Positions 7,678 through 19,755 of a DNA stretch of 64,000 nt are shown one piece after another (position 1 is the stretch's first letter; each line of letters begins with the position of its first letter). The DNA lies in NCBI RefSeq assembly GCF_002848005.1, contig NZ_PKHX01000003.1, forward strand, positions 1 to 64,000, read 5' to 3'. A program made the position numbers and the translations under genes. The notes below the pieces were generated by a model. The model saw only the letters and a list, made by a program, of their open reading frames with translations. It made no database searches and was not told the DNA's origin. Source of the DNA: Varibaculum cambriense (GTDB lineage: Bacteria > Actinomycetota > Actinomycetes > Actinomycetales > Actinomycetaceae).

Positions 7678-10600
7678 TTAGAGATTCAGACCAAAAGAAT
7701 CTTCGAAATTAATGCCCGCCAAGAAGTCGTCATCAATATCGGGAATCTTAAAGTCATCGGCAGACCAACCCATCTTGGCCATCGCTTCCTCGGTAGGCTC
7801 CACACTAGCGTCGCGGAACATCGACAGACCGGTGCCGGCCGGAATCAACTTACCGATAATCACGTTCTCTTTCAGACCTACCAACGGATCCTTCTTCGAC
7901 GCCATCGCGGCATCAGTTAGCACCTTAGTAGTCTCCTGGAAGGAAGCAGCCGATAGCCACGAATCGGTAGCCAACGAAGCCTTGGTGATCCCCATCAGTT
8001 CCGGACGAGCCGCAGCCGGCTCCCCACCCTCGGAAACCACCTTGCGGTTAATCGAGCGGAAACGAATCGAATCCACCAGAGTACCCGGCAACAGTTCGGT
8101 GTCGCCCGACTTCAGCACGGTTACTCGCCGCAGCATCTGGCGCACAATCACTTCAATATGCTTGGAGTGAATATCCACGCCCTGCGAACGGTAAACTTCT
8201 TGCACCTCGGTTACCAGCTGCTTTTGGGTCGAGTTAACGCCCAAAATCCGCAACACCTTCTTCGGATCCAAGCGACCCTCAGTCAGCTGCTGACCTACCT
8301 CGACATGATCACCGTCAGAGATAATCAGCTTCATCCGGCGCGGCGCGTCAATAATCAGATCATCTTGACCGTCATCGCGCACCACTACCAAATGGCGAGG
8401 CTCACCCGGTTCGTCAACTACCTTCACGCGCCCGGCAGCTTCGGTAATCAAGGCTTCACCCTTGGGGGTACGAGCCTCAAACAGCTCCTGTACACGCGGC
8501 AAACCCTGAGTAATATCCGCGGCACCCGCAGCACCACCGGTGTGGAAGGTACGCATCGTCAACTGAGTACCCGGCTCCCCAATCGACTGGGCAGCGATAA
8601 TCCCCACGGCCTCGCCAATATCCACCCGTTTACCGGTTGCCAGCGAGCGTCCGTAGCAAGAGGCACAGGTGCCGGCCTCGGATTCACAGGTCAAAACGGA
8701 ACGTACCGGAATCTCGGTTACTCCCGCCTCGATCAGCACATCAATTTCGGCGTCGCCCACATCGGTGCCCTTAGCAAACACCAAGTTGCCGTCCTTATCG
8801 GTAACGTCCTTAGACAAGGTACGTCCATAGGCGGTGGTCTCTACGATATCCAGTTTGTAAACCTGGCCATCTTCGCCGGCGTTACCAATGGGCAGTACCA
8901 GGCCGCGGCGAGTGCCACAGTCCTGTTCACGCACAATAACGTCCTGCGAAACATCCACCAAACGGCGGGTCAAGTAACCCGAGTCGGCAGTACGCAACGC
9001 GGTATCAGCCAAACCTTTACGTGCACCGTGGGTAGCGATGAAGTATTCCAACACCGACAACCCCGAGCGATAGTTCGACTTAATCGGCTGCTCAATCAGC
9101 TTCTGCTTCGGGTCAGCCACCAGACCACGCATACCGGAAATCTGCCGGATCTGATCCCAGTTACCACGAGCACCCGAAGAAACCATCCGGTTCACCTGGT
9201 TACGAGCCGGGAAGTTCTCCCGCATCGCCTGGGCGACTTTGGCCGTACATTCGGTCCACAAATCTACCAGCTCGTTGTAGCGATCCTGCGCGGTAATCAA
9301 ACCGAGATCGGCGTCCTCTTGCACCTGGGTGGCTTTTTCGTCGTACTCGGCCAGAATCTTCGCCTTGGCGGGCGGTTCCACTACGTCAGCGAAGCCGATA
9401 GTGGTACCCGACCAGGTTGCCCAGTGGAAACCGGTCTCTTTCAAAGCATCCAAAGAGGCCGCCACATTGCCCTTGTCGTAACGCTCGGCCAAAGTATTGA
9501 CAATCCGGGATAGCCCCTTCTTATCAATCTGCTCGTTTACGAACGGGTAGGAAACCGGCAGCGCCTCATTGAAGAAGCAACGCCCAATCGAGGTTTCAAA
9601 CTCGACCGGATCGCCCTCTTCAAAGCCCTCCGGTGCCTGCCAACCCTTGGGCGGCACCGTACCCGGCTCAAAACGAATCAACGCTTTCGCGTTAATGTCC
9701 AAGCGGTCTTGGTCGAAGGCCATAATGGCTTCACCCAAAGAAGAGAACTTGGGGGTAACCGGGTTTCCGTCCTCATCGGTCGGAACCGGTAGCGACGGAT
9801 CGGGATCCGAAGTCAAGTGGTAAATACCAATCACCATGTCCTGCGAAGGCATAGTTACCGGACGACCATCAGCCGGCTTCAAAATGTTGTTTGAAGACAG
9901 CATCAAAATCCGCGCCTCCGCCTGAGCTTCCGCTCCCAGCGGCAGGTGCACTGCCATTTGGTCACCATCGAAGTCCGCGTTGAAGGCCCCACAAGCTAGC
10001 GGGTGCAGCTGAATCGCTTTACCTTCAATCAAGATCGGCTCGAAAGCCTGAATACCTAGGCGGTGCAAAGTAGGCGCGCGGTTGAGCAGCACCGGATGCT
10101 CGGTGATGACCTCATCAAGCACGTCCCACACCTGCGGACGCTGGCGTTCCACCATCCGCTTGGCCGCCTTTACGTTTTGCGCTTCCTGGCGTTCCACCAA
10201 CCGTTTCATTACAAACGGCTTGAACAGCTCCAAAGCCATCTGCTTGGGTAGACCGCACTGGTGCAGCCGCAGCTGCGGACCGACCACGATTACAGAACGA
10301 CCCGAGTAGTCAACCCGCTTACCCAGCAGGTTCTGACGGAAACGTCCCTGTTTGCCCTTGAGCATATCGGACAGCGACTTGAGCGCCCGGTTACCCGGAC
10401 CAGTCACTGGACGTCCGCGGCGACCATTGTCGAACAGGGCATCCACAGATTCCTGCAGCATCCGCTTTTCGTTATTCACGATGATCTGGGGAGCTCCCAA
10501 ATCCAGCAGCCGCTTTAAGCGGTTATTGCGGTTAATTACCCGGCGGTACAGATCGTTCAGATCCGAAGTCGCAAAGCGACCCCCATCTAGCTGCACCATC

Positions 10601-11574
10601 GGACGCAGGTCCGGCGGAATCACCGGGATCCGATCTAGCACCATCGAATCCGGTTTATTCCCGGTCTGCAAGAAAGCAGAAACCACTTTCAGTCGTTTCA
10701 GGGCACGAGTCTTGCGCTGACCAGTGCCGGTTTCGACTTCCTCTTTCAGCTTTTCGGCTTCAGCCTGCAGGTCAAAGTCCTGCAGCCGCTTCTGCACCGC
10801 TTGCGCGCCCTTATCGCCTTTAAAGTAAATGCCGTAACGCATCTCTAAGTCGCGGTAAAGCCGCTCATCGCCCTCTAAGTCTCCTACCTGCAGTTCTTTG
10901 AAGCGGGTAAAGACCTCATCGCGGCGAGTCAGTTCACGATCCAGCTTGCGCCGCATCTGAGTAACCTCTTTATCGGCGGCCTTACGAACCTTTTCCTTTT
11001 CGGCGTTCTTGGCGTCCTTGGCTTCTAAGGCCGCCAAATCCTTCTCCAGCTTTTCCTGGCGAGCCACAATCTGCGCCTCAAAGCGTTCAGTTAAACGCTG
11101 TTTTTCCAGGCTGAGCTCGTTTTCTAGATTCGGTAGATCCTGGTGACGCGCATCCTCGTCAACCTCGGTAATCATATAGGCCGCGAAATAAATGACCTTC
11201 TCGAGGTCTTTCGGCGCTAGATCCAGTAGATAACCCAAACGGGAAGGCACGCCCTTGAAATACCAAATATGGGTAACCGGGGCTGCCAGTTCAATATGAC
11301 CCATACGTTCGCGGCGCACCTTGGAGCGAGTAACCTCTACCCCACAGCGTTCACAAACGATGCCCTTATAGCGCACCCGCTTGTATTTTCCGCAGGCACA
11401 TTCCCAATCCCGGGTAGGACCGAAAATGCGTTCACAGAACAGGCCATCCTTTTCCGGCTTCAGGGTGCGGTAGTTAATAGTTTCCGGCTTCTTGACTTCC
11501 CCGAATGACCATTCAGCCACGCCCTCGGCGGTCGCCATGCCGATATGTAGTTGATCGAATTTATTTGCATCCAT
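7678..11574 (-). CDS. rpoC: RNA polymerase beta' subunit
   Basis: This is the catalytic beta' subunit of RNA polymerase. At 1298 residues it has the normal actinobacterial length. Near the N-terminus is the zinc ribbon [13 protein letters not shown]...CERCGVEV (about 60-80). The active-site Mg-binding motif [12 protein letters not shown] lies near residue 535, and the second zinc site [16 protein letters not shown] near 960. It follows rpoB by 30 bases on the same strand and ends at the terminator at 7618-7656. Confidence 0.98.
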   Translation of the reverse strand: MDANKFDQLHIGMATAEGVAEWSFGEVKKPETINYRTLKPEKDGLFCERIFGPTRDWECACGKYKRVRYKGIVCERCGVEVTRSKVRRERMGHIELAAPVTHIWYFKGVPSRLGYLLDLAPKDLEKVIYFAAYMITEVDEDARHQDLPNLENELSLEKQRLTERFEAQIVARQEKLEKDLAALEAKDAKNAEKEKVRKAADKEVTQMRRKLDRELTRRDEVFTRFKELQVGDLEGDERLYRDLEMRYGIYFKGDKGAQAVQKRLQDFDLQAEAEKLKEEVETGTGQRKTRALKRLKVVSAFLQTGNKPDSMVLDRIPVIPPDLRPMVQLDGGRFATSDLNDLYRRVINRNNRLKRLLDLGAPQIIVNNEKRMLQESVDALFDNGRRGRPVTGPGNRALKSLSDMLKGKQGRFRQNLLGKRVDYSGRSVIVVGPQLRLHQCGLPKQMALELFKPFVMKRLVERQEAQNVKAAKRMVERQRPQVWDVLDEVITEHPVLLNRAPTLHRLGIQAFEPILIEGKAIQLHPLACGAFNADFDGDQMAVHLPLGAEAQAEARILMLSSNNILKPADGRPVTMPSQDMVIGIYHLTSDPDPSLPVPTDEDGNPVTPKFSSLGEAIMAFDQDRLDINAKALIRFEPGTVPPKGWQAPEGFEEGDPVEFETSIGRCFFNEALPVSYPFVNEQIDKKGLSRIVNTLAERYDKGNVAASLDALKETGFHWATWSGTTIGFADVVEPPAKAKILAEYDEKATQVQEDADLGLITAQDRYNELVDLWTECTAKVAQAMRENFPARNQVNRMVSSGARGNWDQIRQISGMRGLVADPKQKLIEQPIKSNYRSGLSVLEYFIATHGARKGLADTALRTADSGYLTRRLVDVSQDVIVREQDCGTRRGLVLPIGNAGEDGQVYKLDIVETTAYGRTLSKDVTDKDGNLVFAKGTDVGDAEIDVLIEAGVTEIPVRSVLTCESEAGTCASCYGRSLATGKRVDIGEAVGIIAAQSIGEPGTQLTMRTFHTGGAAGAADITQGLPRVQELFEARTPKGEALITEAAGRVKVVDEPGEPRHLVVVRDDGQDDLIIDAPRRMKLIISDGDHVEVGQQLTEGRLDPKKVLRILGVNSTQKQLVTEVQEVYRSQGVDIHSKHIEVIVRQMLRRVTVLKSGDTELLPGTLVDSIRFRSINRKVVSEGGEPAAARPELMGITKASLATDSWLSAASFQETTKVLTDAAMASKKDPLVGLKENVIIGKLIPAGTGLSMFRDASVEPTEEAMAKMGWSADDFKIPDIDDDFLAGINFEDSFGLNL

Positions 11575-11604
11575 AATCGACTCTTACCTTCTCTTCCCTG
11601 CTGC

Positions 11605-14600
11605 CTAGATTTCTTCCAAAGAAACATTGGGGTTTGGCCGCGAGCCAATATTGATCCCCAACTCTTCGCTGGCACGCTCAGCACCGTCATCGTCTTCAGC
11701 CAGGGACACCACATTGTCTTCGGCGTCTAAGGCCTCCACATTCAGGCAGAGGGAGCGCATTTCTTGTATGAGGACGCGGAAAGATTCCGGAATGCCAGGC
11801 TGCGGAATATCCTCGCCCTTAACAATCGCCTCATAGACCTTCACGCGGCCGGTAATATCATCCGATTTCACGGTGAGCAGTTCCTGTAGCGAATAGGCCG
11901 CACCATAGGCTTCCATCGCCCACACTTCCATCTCGCCGAAACGCTGCCCACCGAACTGGGCTTTACCGCCCAGCGGTTGCTGCGTAATCATCGAGTAAGG
12001 CCCGGTGGAACGAGCGTGAATCTTGTCATCTACCAGGTGGTGCAGCTTCAGCATGTACTTGTAGCCCACCGAAATCGGGTAGGGGAACGGTTCCCCGCTG
12101 CGCCCATCAAAGAGCTGGGCTTTACCGTCGGCATTGATGAGGCGATCCCCATCCGCGTTCGGGCGGGTGCAACCGAGTAGTCCGGTCAAAACGTCCTCTT
12201 CCACACCGTCGAATACCGGGGTGGCCACCTTTTGACCGGCCGGAGCTTGCAGGCCTTCCTTAGGTAGTTTCTCAATCCACTTGGCACCTTCTTCTGCCAG
12301 CAGGGAAGTATCCCAACCCTGGTGAGCGATCCAGCCCAAGTGGAACTCCAGCACCTGCCCGATGTTCATACGGCCAGGCACACCCATGGGGTTCAAAATA
12401 ATGTCAACCGGAGTGCCGTCCTCTAAGAAAGGCATATCTTCGATCGGCAAAATCTTGGAAACCACACCCTTGTTACCGTGACGACCAGCCATTTTATCGC
12501 CAATGGTGATCTTCCGGCGCTGCGCCACATAGACGCGCACCATATGCTTTACGCCGGGAGGTAGTTCATCGTCTTCATCATTAAACTCGCGTACCCCGAT
12601 TACAATCCCGGATTCACCGTGAGGAACGCGCAGCGAAGTGTCTCGCACCTCGCGGGCTTTCTCACCGAAGATGGCACGCAGCAGGCGCTCTTCACTGGTC
12701 AGCTCAGTTTCACCCTTGGGGGTTACTTTCCCGACCAAAATATCGCCGGCTTGTACCTCGGCGCCGATACGGATGATACCGCGTTCGTCAAGGTCAGATA
12801 GGGCGTCCTCGGAGATATTAGGAATATCGCGAGTGATTTCTTCTAGACCCAGCTTGGTTTCGCGGGCATCGATTTCGTGTTCTTCAATATGGATCGAAGT
12901 AAGCACGTCGTCCTGGACTACCCGGCGGGAAAGAATAATCGCGTCCTCGTAGTTGAGGCCTTCCCAAGACATATAGGCAACCAGCAGGTTCTTACCCAAG
13001 GCCAGTTCACCATGATCAGTTGCCGGGCCGTCAGCGATGAGATCGCCGACCTCTACCCGGTCACCAGCTGCCACTCGTACATGCTGGTTGTAGCAGTTAC
13101 CCGGGTTGGAGCGGTGGAATTTGTCTAGGTTATAGGTGAAGTAGGAACCGTCATCGCACATGAGCTGGACGTGCGCCGCATCGGCTTCTACTACTACCCC
13201 GGCATGGTCGCTAACAATGGCCTCGCCCGCATCCATAGCAGTGCGCCGTTCCATACCGGTACCCACTAGCGGAGCCTCGGTAGTCAGTAAGGGAACCGCT
13301 TGGCGCTGCATGTTGGCACCCATGAGGGCGCGGTTGGCGTCATCGTGTTCTAGGAACGGAATCAGGGCGGCGGCAACCGAAGTCATCTGCCGTGCCGAAA
13401 CGTCCATGAAGTCTACTTCTTCGCGCCGCATTTCCTGCGGGTCTTCCCCGGCAATCCGGCACAGGACTAGTTCTTCCGCGAAGGAACCGTCATCGTTTAG
13501 CGGAGCCGAAGCCTGGGCAATGTTGTAGCCGGCCTCTTCATCGGCGCTCAGGTAGTGAACCTCGTCGGTGACTTTTCCGTCTTTAACTACCCGATAGGGG
13601 GTTTCAATGAAACCAAAAGAGTTCAACCGCGCATAGGTTGCCAGCGAGCCGATCAGACCAATGTTGGGGCCTTCCGGAGATTCGATCGGGCACATCCGGC
13701 CGTAGTGGGACGGGTGCACGTCACGAACTTCCATGCCCGCACGGTCACGAGAAAGACCGCCCGGACCGAGCGCAGACAAGCGCCGCTTGTGGGTTAGTCC
13801 CGATAGCGGGTTGTTTTGATCCATGAACTGGGACAGCTGCGAAGTACCAAAGAATTCTTTGATCGCAGCCACTACCGGACGGATGTTAATCAGCGACTGG
13901 GGGGTGATAGCCTCCGCGTCCTGGGTGGTCATGCGTTCGCGTACCACGCGTTCCATCCGGGAGAGCCCGGTGCGAATCTGAGCTTGGATTAGTTCGCCGA
14001 CTGCGCGAATGCGGCGATTGCCAAAGTGGTCGATATCGTCGGTTTCTACCCGCAGGTCAACGATTTCGCCGTCCTCGTTGGTGGCCGGCACCGTCTGGTC
14101 GCCTTTTTGTAGCGCCAATAGGTATTTGAAACCAGCGATAATATCGTCCAGCGTCAAAGTGGAGGCGTGGATATCACTGGTCAGACCCAGTTTGCGGTTG
14201 ACCTTATAGCGTCCAACTTTGGCCAGGTCATAGCGCTTGGGGTTGAAGTAGAAACCTTCTATCAGGTTACGTCCTGCTTCCGCGCTAGCCGGCTCACCGG
14301 GGCGAATCTTCCGGTAAATATCTGCCCGGGCATCATCGGTGGACTGGATGTTATCCGAATCCTTTTCCAAGGTCGAAAGCATAATCGGGTAGTCCTGGAA
14401 CTCTTCGCGGATTTCTTCCGCGGTCATGCCCAGGGCGCGCAGGAAGATGGTGCCGGACTGCTTACGACGCCGGTCAATGCGGATGCCTACGTTTTCCCGT
14501 TTGTCGATCTCGAGTTCTAGCCAAGCTCCCCGGGAAGGAATGAACTTGCAGCCGTAAATATCCTTATCGGAGGTTTTATCAGCTACTTTTTCAAAGTAGA

Positions 14601-15093
14601 CACCGGGAGAGCGCACCAGCTGAGAGACTACGACCCGCTCGGTACCGTTAATAATGAAGGTTGCCCGCGGAGTCATCAGCGGGAAATCCCCCATAAACAC
14701 GGTCTGCGATTTAATCTCGCCGGTGTTTTCATTCATGTATTCCGCGGTTACGAAGATGGGAGCCGCATAGGTGTAATCCTTGGCTTTGCATTCTTCGATG
14801 GAATACTTGGGGGGCTCAAACTTGGGGTCGGAAAACGACAGCGACATGGAGCCCGCGAAGTCTTGGATGGGAGAAATTTCTTCGAAAACTTCCTCTAACC
14901 CCGACAGCACCGGATCGGTGCGATTGCTCGCTTTCGCTTTTTCTTCTGCGCTCTCGCGCCACTGAGGGGTGCCTAAGAGCCATTCAAAAGATTTTCTTTG
15001 AATGTCCAGCAGATTCGGAGGGGCCATAACTTCCTGTAGTTTTGCAAACGACAGGCGAGAAGGCTTATTGGCAGATGCGGTTTCAGCAGCCAA
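11605..15093 (-). CDS. rpoB: RNA polymerase beta subunit
   Basis: This is the beta subunit of RNA polymerase. I set the start at TTG 15093 because GAAAGGA lies 6 bases upstream and the protein then begins [22 protein letters not shown], giving 1162 residues, the usual length. The frame stays open upstream to 15213, but that part is Arg-rich and unlike RpoB. The rifampicin-binding cluster ([21 protein letters not shown], then [11 protein letters not shown]) shows wild-type residues at the common resistance sites, so the sequence predicts susceptibility. It is transcribed with rpoC. Confidence 0.97.
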   Translation of the reverse strand: MAAETASANKPSRLSFAKLQEVMAPPNLLDIQRKSFEWLLGTPQWRESAEEKAKASNRTDPVLSGLEEVFEEISPIQDFAGSMSLSFSDPKFEPPKYSIEECKAKDYTYAAPIFVTAEYMNENTGEIKSQTVFMGDFPLMTPRATFIINGTERVVVSQLVRSPGVYFEKVADKTSDKDIYGCKFIPSRGAWLELEIDKRENVGIRIDRRRKQSGTIFLRALGMTAEEIREEFQDYPIMLSTLEKDSDNIQSTDDARADIYRKIRPGEPASAEAGRNLIEGFYFNPKRYDLAKVGRYKVNRKLGLTSDIHASTLTLDDIIAGFKYLLALQKGDQTVPATNEDGEIVDLRVETDDIDHFGNRRIRAVGELIQAQIRTGLSRMERVVRERMTTQDAEAITPQSLINIRPVVAAIKEFFGTSQLSQFMDQNNPLSGLTHKRRLSALGPGGLSRDRAGMEVRDVHPSHYGRMCPIESPEGPNIGLIGSLATYARLNSFGFIETPYRVVKDGKVTDEVHYLSADEEAGYNIAQASAPLNDDGSFAEELVLCRIAGEDPQEMRREEVDFMDVSARQMTSVAAALIPFLEHDDANRALMGANMQRQAVPLLTTEAPLVGTGMERRTAMDAGEAIVSDHAGVVVEADAAHVQLMCDDGSYFTYNLDKFHRSNPGNCYNQHVRVAAGDRVEVGDLIADGPATDHGELALGKNLLVAYMSWEGLNYEDAIILSRRVVQDDVLTSIHIEEHEIDARETKLGLEEITRDIPNISEDALSDLDERGIIRIGAEVQAGDILVGKVTPKGETELTSEERLLRAIFGEKAREVRDTSLRVPHGESGIVIGVREFNDEDDELPPGVKHMVRVYVAQRRKITIGDKMAGRHGNKGVVSKILPIEDMPFLEDGTPVDIILNPMGVPGRMNIGQVLEFHLGWIAHQGWDTSLLAEEGAKWIEKLPKEGLQAPAGQKVATPVFDGVEEDVLTGLLGCTRPNADGDRLINADGKAQLFDGRSGEPFPYPISVGYKYMLKLHHLVDDKIHARSTGPYSMITQQPLGGKAQFGGQRFGEMEVWAMEAYGAAYSLQELLTVKSDDITGRVKVYEAIVKGEDIPQPGIPESFRVLIQEMRSLCLNVEALDAEDNVVSLAEDDDGAERASEELGINIGSRPNPNVSLEEI

Positions 15094-15260
15094 AAGGATT
15101 CCTTTCGGACGACGTAACTTCGCGCGTATTCTAGGTTTCCGGCCCCTTCCAGGCGCTGGTTGTTCTTCCGATCGCCTTGCGCATTTTAGAGGCGAATCAA
15201 CAGACCAGACCACATCGGGCTACGGCAAACGCAAGTATTAATGCTAGTTTGAAAGCGCTT

Positions 15261-15269
15261 ATTATGCCA
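15261..15269 (-). promoter_or_regulatory. Candidate extended -10 of the rpoB promoter
   Basis: On the minus strand TGGCATAAT (TGn plus a near-consensus -10) lies about 168 bases before the rpoB TTG start, in the only intergenic gap between cydC and rpoB. The -35 region is weak. This leaves a long leader, as is common for rpoB. Confidence 0.4.
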
Positions 15270-15402
15270 CATGTCAGGCAAGGACGTGCGCATTTTCACA
15301 GCTTTCTTTCCGTTTTTTTGGGCTGCTTTGGGCAAAATACTATTTTTGAGGTTCCGCGTGGGGTCTCTGGCAGCGCGTTCGTCCCCTTTTCGGGGAGCCG
15401 GT

Positions 15403-17283
15403 CTACAAGGTAAACACTGCTTCCTGCTCGTGGGCAAATAGCTTCGCCAGTTCCCCGGCTTGCGCGAGCAACTGCTTCGGATCTCCCTGCTCCGCCAGTT
15501 TGCCCCCAGAAAGCACCAGCACCTGGTCGGCTTCCTCTACCTGCCTCAAGGTGTGGGTGATTTCAATAATGGTGGCCTGCGGACGCTTCTCCCGCACCCG
15601 GTGGCGTATCCGCGCTGCTAGCGCGGGCTCCAAATGCGCGGTGAACTCATCTAATACCAAGACCGGAGAATCGTTAAGTAACGCCCTCGCTAAAGAGAGC
15701 CTTTGCCGCTGTCCCCCTGATAGCGCCCCGCCATATCTGCCTACCCGAGTATTTAAACCTGCAGGTAAAGCTGCAACCACCTGGTCGAGTTCTACGATTT
15801 TCAATACCTGCCAGAGCTGTTCCTCCGTGGCATCGGGTTTACCGAGCCGCAAATTATCGGCAATCGAGGCCGAGAAAATATGAATCCGCTGGGTAACCAG
15901 AGGAATCGCGTGGCGAATAGCCTGCGTATCTAGCTGTGACAACGGGGAATCTCCCAGCAGGATCTGCCCGTTATCAACATCCCAGTAGCGCAGCAGCAAC
16001 CTCGCCAGGGTGGATTTTCCGCTCCCGGTTGCACCGCAGATAGCAGTCCAGGAACCGGCAGGAATAGCAAAGGAAATATCTTGGAGGGCTTCCCCAGAGG
16101 ATATTCGCTGCCCGCTTTGGGGATAGCTAAAAGACACGTCCTCGAAAATAATTGGGAAAGGCTGCGTAGGCAGGTTCTTTCCGCCGCTGGGTACCTGAGG
16201 ATCAGAGTTGGCCACCTGCCAAACCCGACGAGCCGCGGCGAAAGTATTGTCCAGGTGGGTAGAGAAATCTTCCACCCCACGGCACACTTCCCAAGAGCGC
16301 ATTACCGCAAAGATGGCGGCCAGGGCGGCCGGAATCGCAGTTAAATCGACTGGCGAAGGCATTCCTACCCAGATGACTGCCAGCACCGCTAGGTACATCC
16401 CACTTTGGCTCAGCGCCCGCCGCAAAGCCTGTAGCGAGGTCAAAGGGCGCGCGCAGGCACCAGCGATCGACATATAGCGCTCAAGTTGGGTGGTGCGCGC
16501 CCGCTGCAAACCGTAGCCGGTCACCTCGCTAACCCCGTTTACCGAGTCGGTCACCGACTGTGCAACTTGACCTTGGGCTTTCCCAACTGCATCTGCAGCC
16601 CGGTTGCCTTCCCCACCCCCTAGCAACATTAAGCACAGTAAAGTCACCAGGTAAATCAAGAACAGCAAGACGCCGCTAAAAGGAGAGACCAAAAATCCGG
16701 TAAGAATCGAAACCGCGAGGGGGATAATCAAGGCACTAGCGGCAGGAACCAAAGTGTGCGCAAAAAACACTTCGATCCGATCAATATCCGCGGTGATCCG
16801 CGCCAGCAAATCCCCACTTTTTGCCCCCACCATACAAGCCGGGGATTGCGGCAATAAGCGGGTAAACATTTCTTGCCGCAAAATTTCCAGGGCTTTAAAG
16901 GCTACATAGTGTCCGGCAAACTGTTCTAGGTAACGGAAAAATGCTTTCAGGAACGCTAACGCCGCCATCACCCCTACGCTCACCCACAGATAGGAGGAAC
17001 TCAAGGCATCGCCAACAGTGACTTTCAGGACTGCGTCGCTGATGCGGTAAACCCCGAAAGCAATGAGGGCGATTCCGAAAGCTTGATCTAACAGGCGGGC
17101 TACCCCGGAGATATAAAGAGGTTTCAGCACGGGACGGGCCAGGTGCAATAGCCAGTTGATCAACTGACGGGTTCCCACTGCTGGCTGGTCTACTTCCCTC
17201 CCATTTTTTAGAGGGGGTCGCTGGTTGTCGGCCTCCTCTTTAGCGGGGCGCAGATACTTTATAAGCTCCGGTAGTTTCTTCAC
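15403..17283 (-). CDS. cydC: CydC-like ABC exporter subunit (permease-ATPase fusion)
   Basis: This 626-residue half-transporter has an unusual hydrophilic N-terminus (1-45), a six-helix membrane domain (about 50-350) and an ATPase domain (about 375-620). Walker A is GATGSGKST, the signature LSGGQRQRLSLARALL and Walker B VLVLDEF. It partners the preceding gene with a 4-base overlap (ATGA type). CydDC pairs export thiols such as glutathione or cysteine and are needed to assemble cytochrome bd. No cydAB genes lie in the window, so another heterodimeric exporter is possible and the symbol is a family-level call. Confidence 0.65.
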   Translation of the reverse strand: MKKLPELIKYLRPAKEEADNQRPPLKNGREVDQPAVGTRQLINWLLHLARPVLKPLYISGVARLLDQAFGIALIAFGVYRISDAVLKVTVGDALSSSYLWVSVGVMAALAFLKAFFRYLEQFAGHYVAFKALEILRQEMFTRLLPQSPACMVGAKSGDLLARITADIDRIEVFFAHTLVPAASALIIPLAVSILTGFLVSPFSGVLLFLIYLVTLLCLMLLGGGEGNRAADAVGKAQGQVAQSVTDSVNGVSEVTGYGLQRARTTQLERYMSIAGACARPLTSLQALRRALSQSGMYLAVLAVIWVGMPSPVDLTAIPAALAAIFAVMRSWEVCRGVEDFSTHLDNTFAAARRVWQVANSDPQVPSGGKNLPTQPFPIIFEDVSFSYPQSGQRISSGEALQDISFAIPAGSWTAICGATGSGKSTLARLLLRYWDVDNGQILLGDSPLSQLDTQAIRHAIPLVTQRIHIFSASIADNLRLGKPDATEEQLWQVLKIVELDQVVAALPAGLNTRVGRYGGALSGGQRQRLSLARALLNDSPVLVLDEFTAHLEPALAARIRHRVREKRPQATIIEITHTLRQVEEADQVLVLSGGKLAEQGDPKQLLAQAGELAKLFAHEQEAVFTL

Positions 17284-18965
17284 CGCGACACCTCCTTTAA
17301 AGCGCCATCTTGGAGGTAAAGCACCCGGTCAGCAAACTCTAAGGCACTGGCGCGATGGGTGAGCAACACGATAGTTTTTTCTTTCGCTACCTCCGCGAGC
17401 GCCTGGGTAATCGCCGCCTCAGACTCCAAATCAATCTGCGAAGTTGGCTCATCTAACAGCAGCAACTGGCGCTGGGACAATAGTGCCCGCGCTAAAGATA
17501 GCCGCTGGGCTTGTCCTCCCGATAAGGCGTATCCGTCCTCCCCTACCGGGGTATCTAGTCCTTGCGCGAAAGCGCGAACTTCTGCGGCGAGGCGCACTTT
17601 TTCCAGGCACTCCCATAAGCGGTCTTCACTGGCGCGGGGAGCTACCATCATCAGATTGGAGCGGATAGTGCCGGTGAAAATCCAGGTGTGTTGCTGTACT
17701 AGTGCCGACTGGTCTGAAAACCAGGCACTACTATTAGCTTCCAGGGGGCGTCCTTGCAGATAATAGGCGCCTTGGCTGGGCAAGAGATTACCTTTAAGCA
17801 CTTCAATGAGGGTGGATTTTCCGGCTCCTGAGGCACCGGCAATCGCCACCCATTCTCTATTTTTTATCTCTAAATCCAGATTCTGCAGCACGGGATCTCC
17901 GCCGGGATAGGCAAAGCTCAGCCCCTGCAGGGAGAGGAAAGAATCAGAATGGTTCGGTATAACCTGCGCTTTATCAGAGCTGGCATCACCGTCTTGGCCA
18001 TGGGAAGAGGTTTTGCCACTCAAAAAGGCGCGCACCAGGCGCTGATTCGCCATCCCCGCCATCCCCACATAGAAGAAGGATCCGATTTTATTCATCGGCT
18101 CTAAAAGCAATAGGGTCAACCCCAACATGGAAACTACCGGAGCGATTACCGTAATATCGCTGCCCCAAGAACCATTAATCACTTTCCAAAGGGTGAGCGC
18201 AAACCCGGTAGTAAGTAGCAACAGGTTGAATCCCAGATCGATAACCAGCAAGATTAGTTGATTGGCAGCCAGCAGGCGCATAGTGGAAAGCCGATTCTCT
18301 TCCCCTACCTGGGCTAGTTGCTTCCCCTTTAACTCAGCGGCTCCTAGTAGCGTCAAAGTCTCTAAACCCGAGAGGGCATCCAGGTAGGAGGCAGCGAGCT
18401 GATTACGGCGTCGCCGGGATCCGCTCGAAACTTTCCGGGTGAGTTTCGAAAACCCAAAAATAATTGCGGGCACTAGCGGTACAAAACCTAGCAGCACCAA
18501 GGCACACCAGGGGTCGATAAATAACGCCATTAGCGCCAGCACCAGTAGCGGACTCAGCATCGCCCCGATCATAGAACCCAGGAAAGCCTGACGGTAACGC
18601 TGAATTTTATCAGTACCGGAAGTCATCATGTCTATTAGGGATCCGGCGCTCCGGCAAGCCAATACCCCCGGTCCCTGCCGGAAATAATTTCGCAGCAATC
18701 TAGACTGGAGAGCCAGCTGTTCTTTATAAATTGAGTGTTGCTCGATGCTAACCCGGGTTGCTTCGCATCCCCCCAGTAGCAGCGCCAAGAAGATTAACCC
18801 ACCCAAGGCTCCCGAAAGACTCTTTCCGGAAAACGCGTGCGACAAGGTGTAGCCGAGCAGAATCATGAAACCGGCTGCTAACGCCACTGAAATCAAGGTG
18901 AGGATCACACTGGCGATAATCGCGACTGTCCCCGCCGGACGGGAAAGTGACAGTTTCTTTGCCAT
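17280..18965 (-). CDS. cydD: CydD-like ABC exporter subunit (permease-ATPase fusion)
   Basis: This 561-residue half-transporter has a membrane domain (about 1-300, starting with two hydrophobic helices) and an ATPase domain from about 330. Walker A is GASGAGKST, the signature ALSGGQAQRLSLARALL and Walker B LLLLDEPTSQID. It begins at ATG 18965, divergent from the LytR_C gene at 19072, and overlaps the start of the next subunit by 4 bases. The order (CydD-like first, CydC-like second) and the lack of a separate permease support a CydDC-type heterodimer. Substrate assignment rests on family only. Confidence 0.65.
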   Translation of the reverse strand: MAKKLSLSRPAGTVAIIASVILTLISVALAAGFMILLGYTLSHAFSGKSLSGALGGLIFLALLLGGCEATRVSIEQHSIYKEQLALQSRLLRNYFRQGPGVLACRSAGSLIDMMTSGTDKIQRYRQAFLGSMIGAMLSPLLVLALMALFIDPWCALVLLGFVPLVPAIIFGFSKLTRKVSSGSRRRRNQLAASYLDALSGLETLTLLGAAELKGKQLAQVGEENRLSTMRLLAANQLILLVIDLGFNLLLLTTGFALTLWKVINGSWGSDITVIAPVVSMLGLTLLLLEPMNKIGSFFYVGMAGMANQRLVRAFLSGKTSSHGQDGDASSDKAQVIPNHSDSFLSLQGLSFAYPGGDPVLQNLDLEIKNREWVAIAGASGAGKSTLIEVLKGNLLPSQGAYYLQGRPLEANSSAWFSDQSALVQQHTWIFTGTIRSNLMMVAPRASEDRLWECLEKVRLAAEVRAFAQGLDTPVGEDGYALSGGQAQRLSLARALLSQRQLLLLDEPTSQIDLESEAAITQALAEVAKEKTIVLLTHRASALEFADRVLYLQDGALKEVSR

Positions 18966-19071
18966 ATAGTCCTCTAGCTCAGTAGTTTGCTTGGCTTTAC
19001 TTTACTAGTTTTAGCGTCTAAAACGTACCCGCCAACGGTGCCTGAACGCTAAGGGAGGTAAAGTAACAAGC

Positions 19072-19734
19072 ATGAATCAAACCCAGGTGAGCCCCGACAG
19101 CGGTCAAGACGCGAAACAGCCAGATCTGGCAACGAATTCCGAAAAAGTAGACCCGCTGGCAGACCTTACCCCCTATCAGCGCTACGTGCGGCGCCGTCAA
19201 CAACGCGAAACCATGGTTTTCACTGTTATCGGTTCGGTGATGGCCGGACTGCTGGTGCTGTCTATCTTGATCGGGTTCGGGATTTTACCCTTCCCCTTCT
19301 TCAATGACTTTAAACAGGTACCCCAATACGCTCAGGCGGGAGACGTTCCCTGCCCGACCTCGGAAAAAGCGGTTCCCTTAGACAAAATGGAAATCCATGT
19401 AGTCAATGGCACCGATGTTTCCGGCCTAGCCGGGAAAGTCGCCAAGGGACTTAAAGACCGCGGAGTTCCGGTTAAAGATACTGGAAATATCAGTTCCGGC
19501 TCCTATGAGGGCAATATCCGAATCGTTACCGGCCCCACCGGGGTTAACGTGGCCTACACTTTGGCGCGCGCTTTTGAGGATGCAGAGGTTATCCTGGATC
19601 CTCGTCCTACTTCTGATGTGACCGTTACGATTGGTTCTCGCTACTCCGATATGGTTAGCCCCGAAAAATTCCAGGAAGAGGTACATAACGATCTCGAGAA
19701 GATGGAAGGCTGCAAACTAGTGCAGATTGCCTAG
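19072..19734 (+). CDS. LytR C-terminal-domain membrane protein
   Basis: This 220-residue protein has a cytoplasmic N-terminus, one membrane segment (about 45-70, MVFTVIGSVMAGLLVLSILIG) and an extracellular LytR_C domain (about 105-195, beginning MEIHVVNGTDVSGLAGKVAKGL). The domain accompanies LytR-CpsA-Psr wall-polymer ligases or occurs alone, as here. A supporting role in cell-wall glycopolymer attachment is an inference from the domain. A ribosome-binding site GGGAGG precedes the ATG. It is convergent with the NCS2 permease gene. Confidence 0.8.
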   Translation: MNQTQVSPDSGQDAKQPDLATNSEKVDPLADLTPYQRYVRRRQQRETMVFTVIGSVMAGLLVLSILIGFGILPFPFFNDFKQVPQYAQAGDVPCPTSEKAVPLDKMEIHVVNGTDVSGLAGKVAKGLKDRGVPVKDTGNISSGSYEGNIRIVTGPTGVNVAYTLARAFEDAEVILDPRPTSDVTVTIGSRYSDMVSPEKFQEEVHNDLEKMEGCKLVQIA

Positions 19735-19755
19735 GCTCTAGGCCTGCTGGTTCGG

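Noticed and set aside
8158..9513. 451-codon open frame on plus inside rpoC
   Set aside because: It is opposite the conserved rpoC catalytic core, whose codon bias leaves the antisense frame open. No start signal or family is seen.
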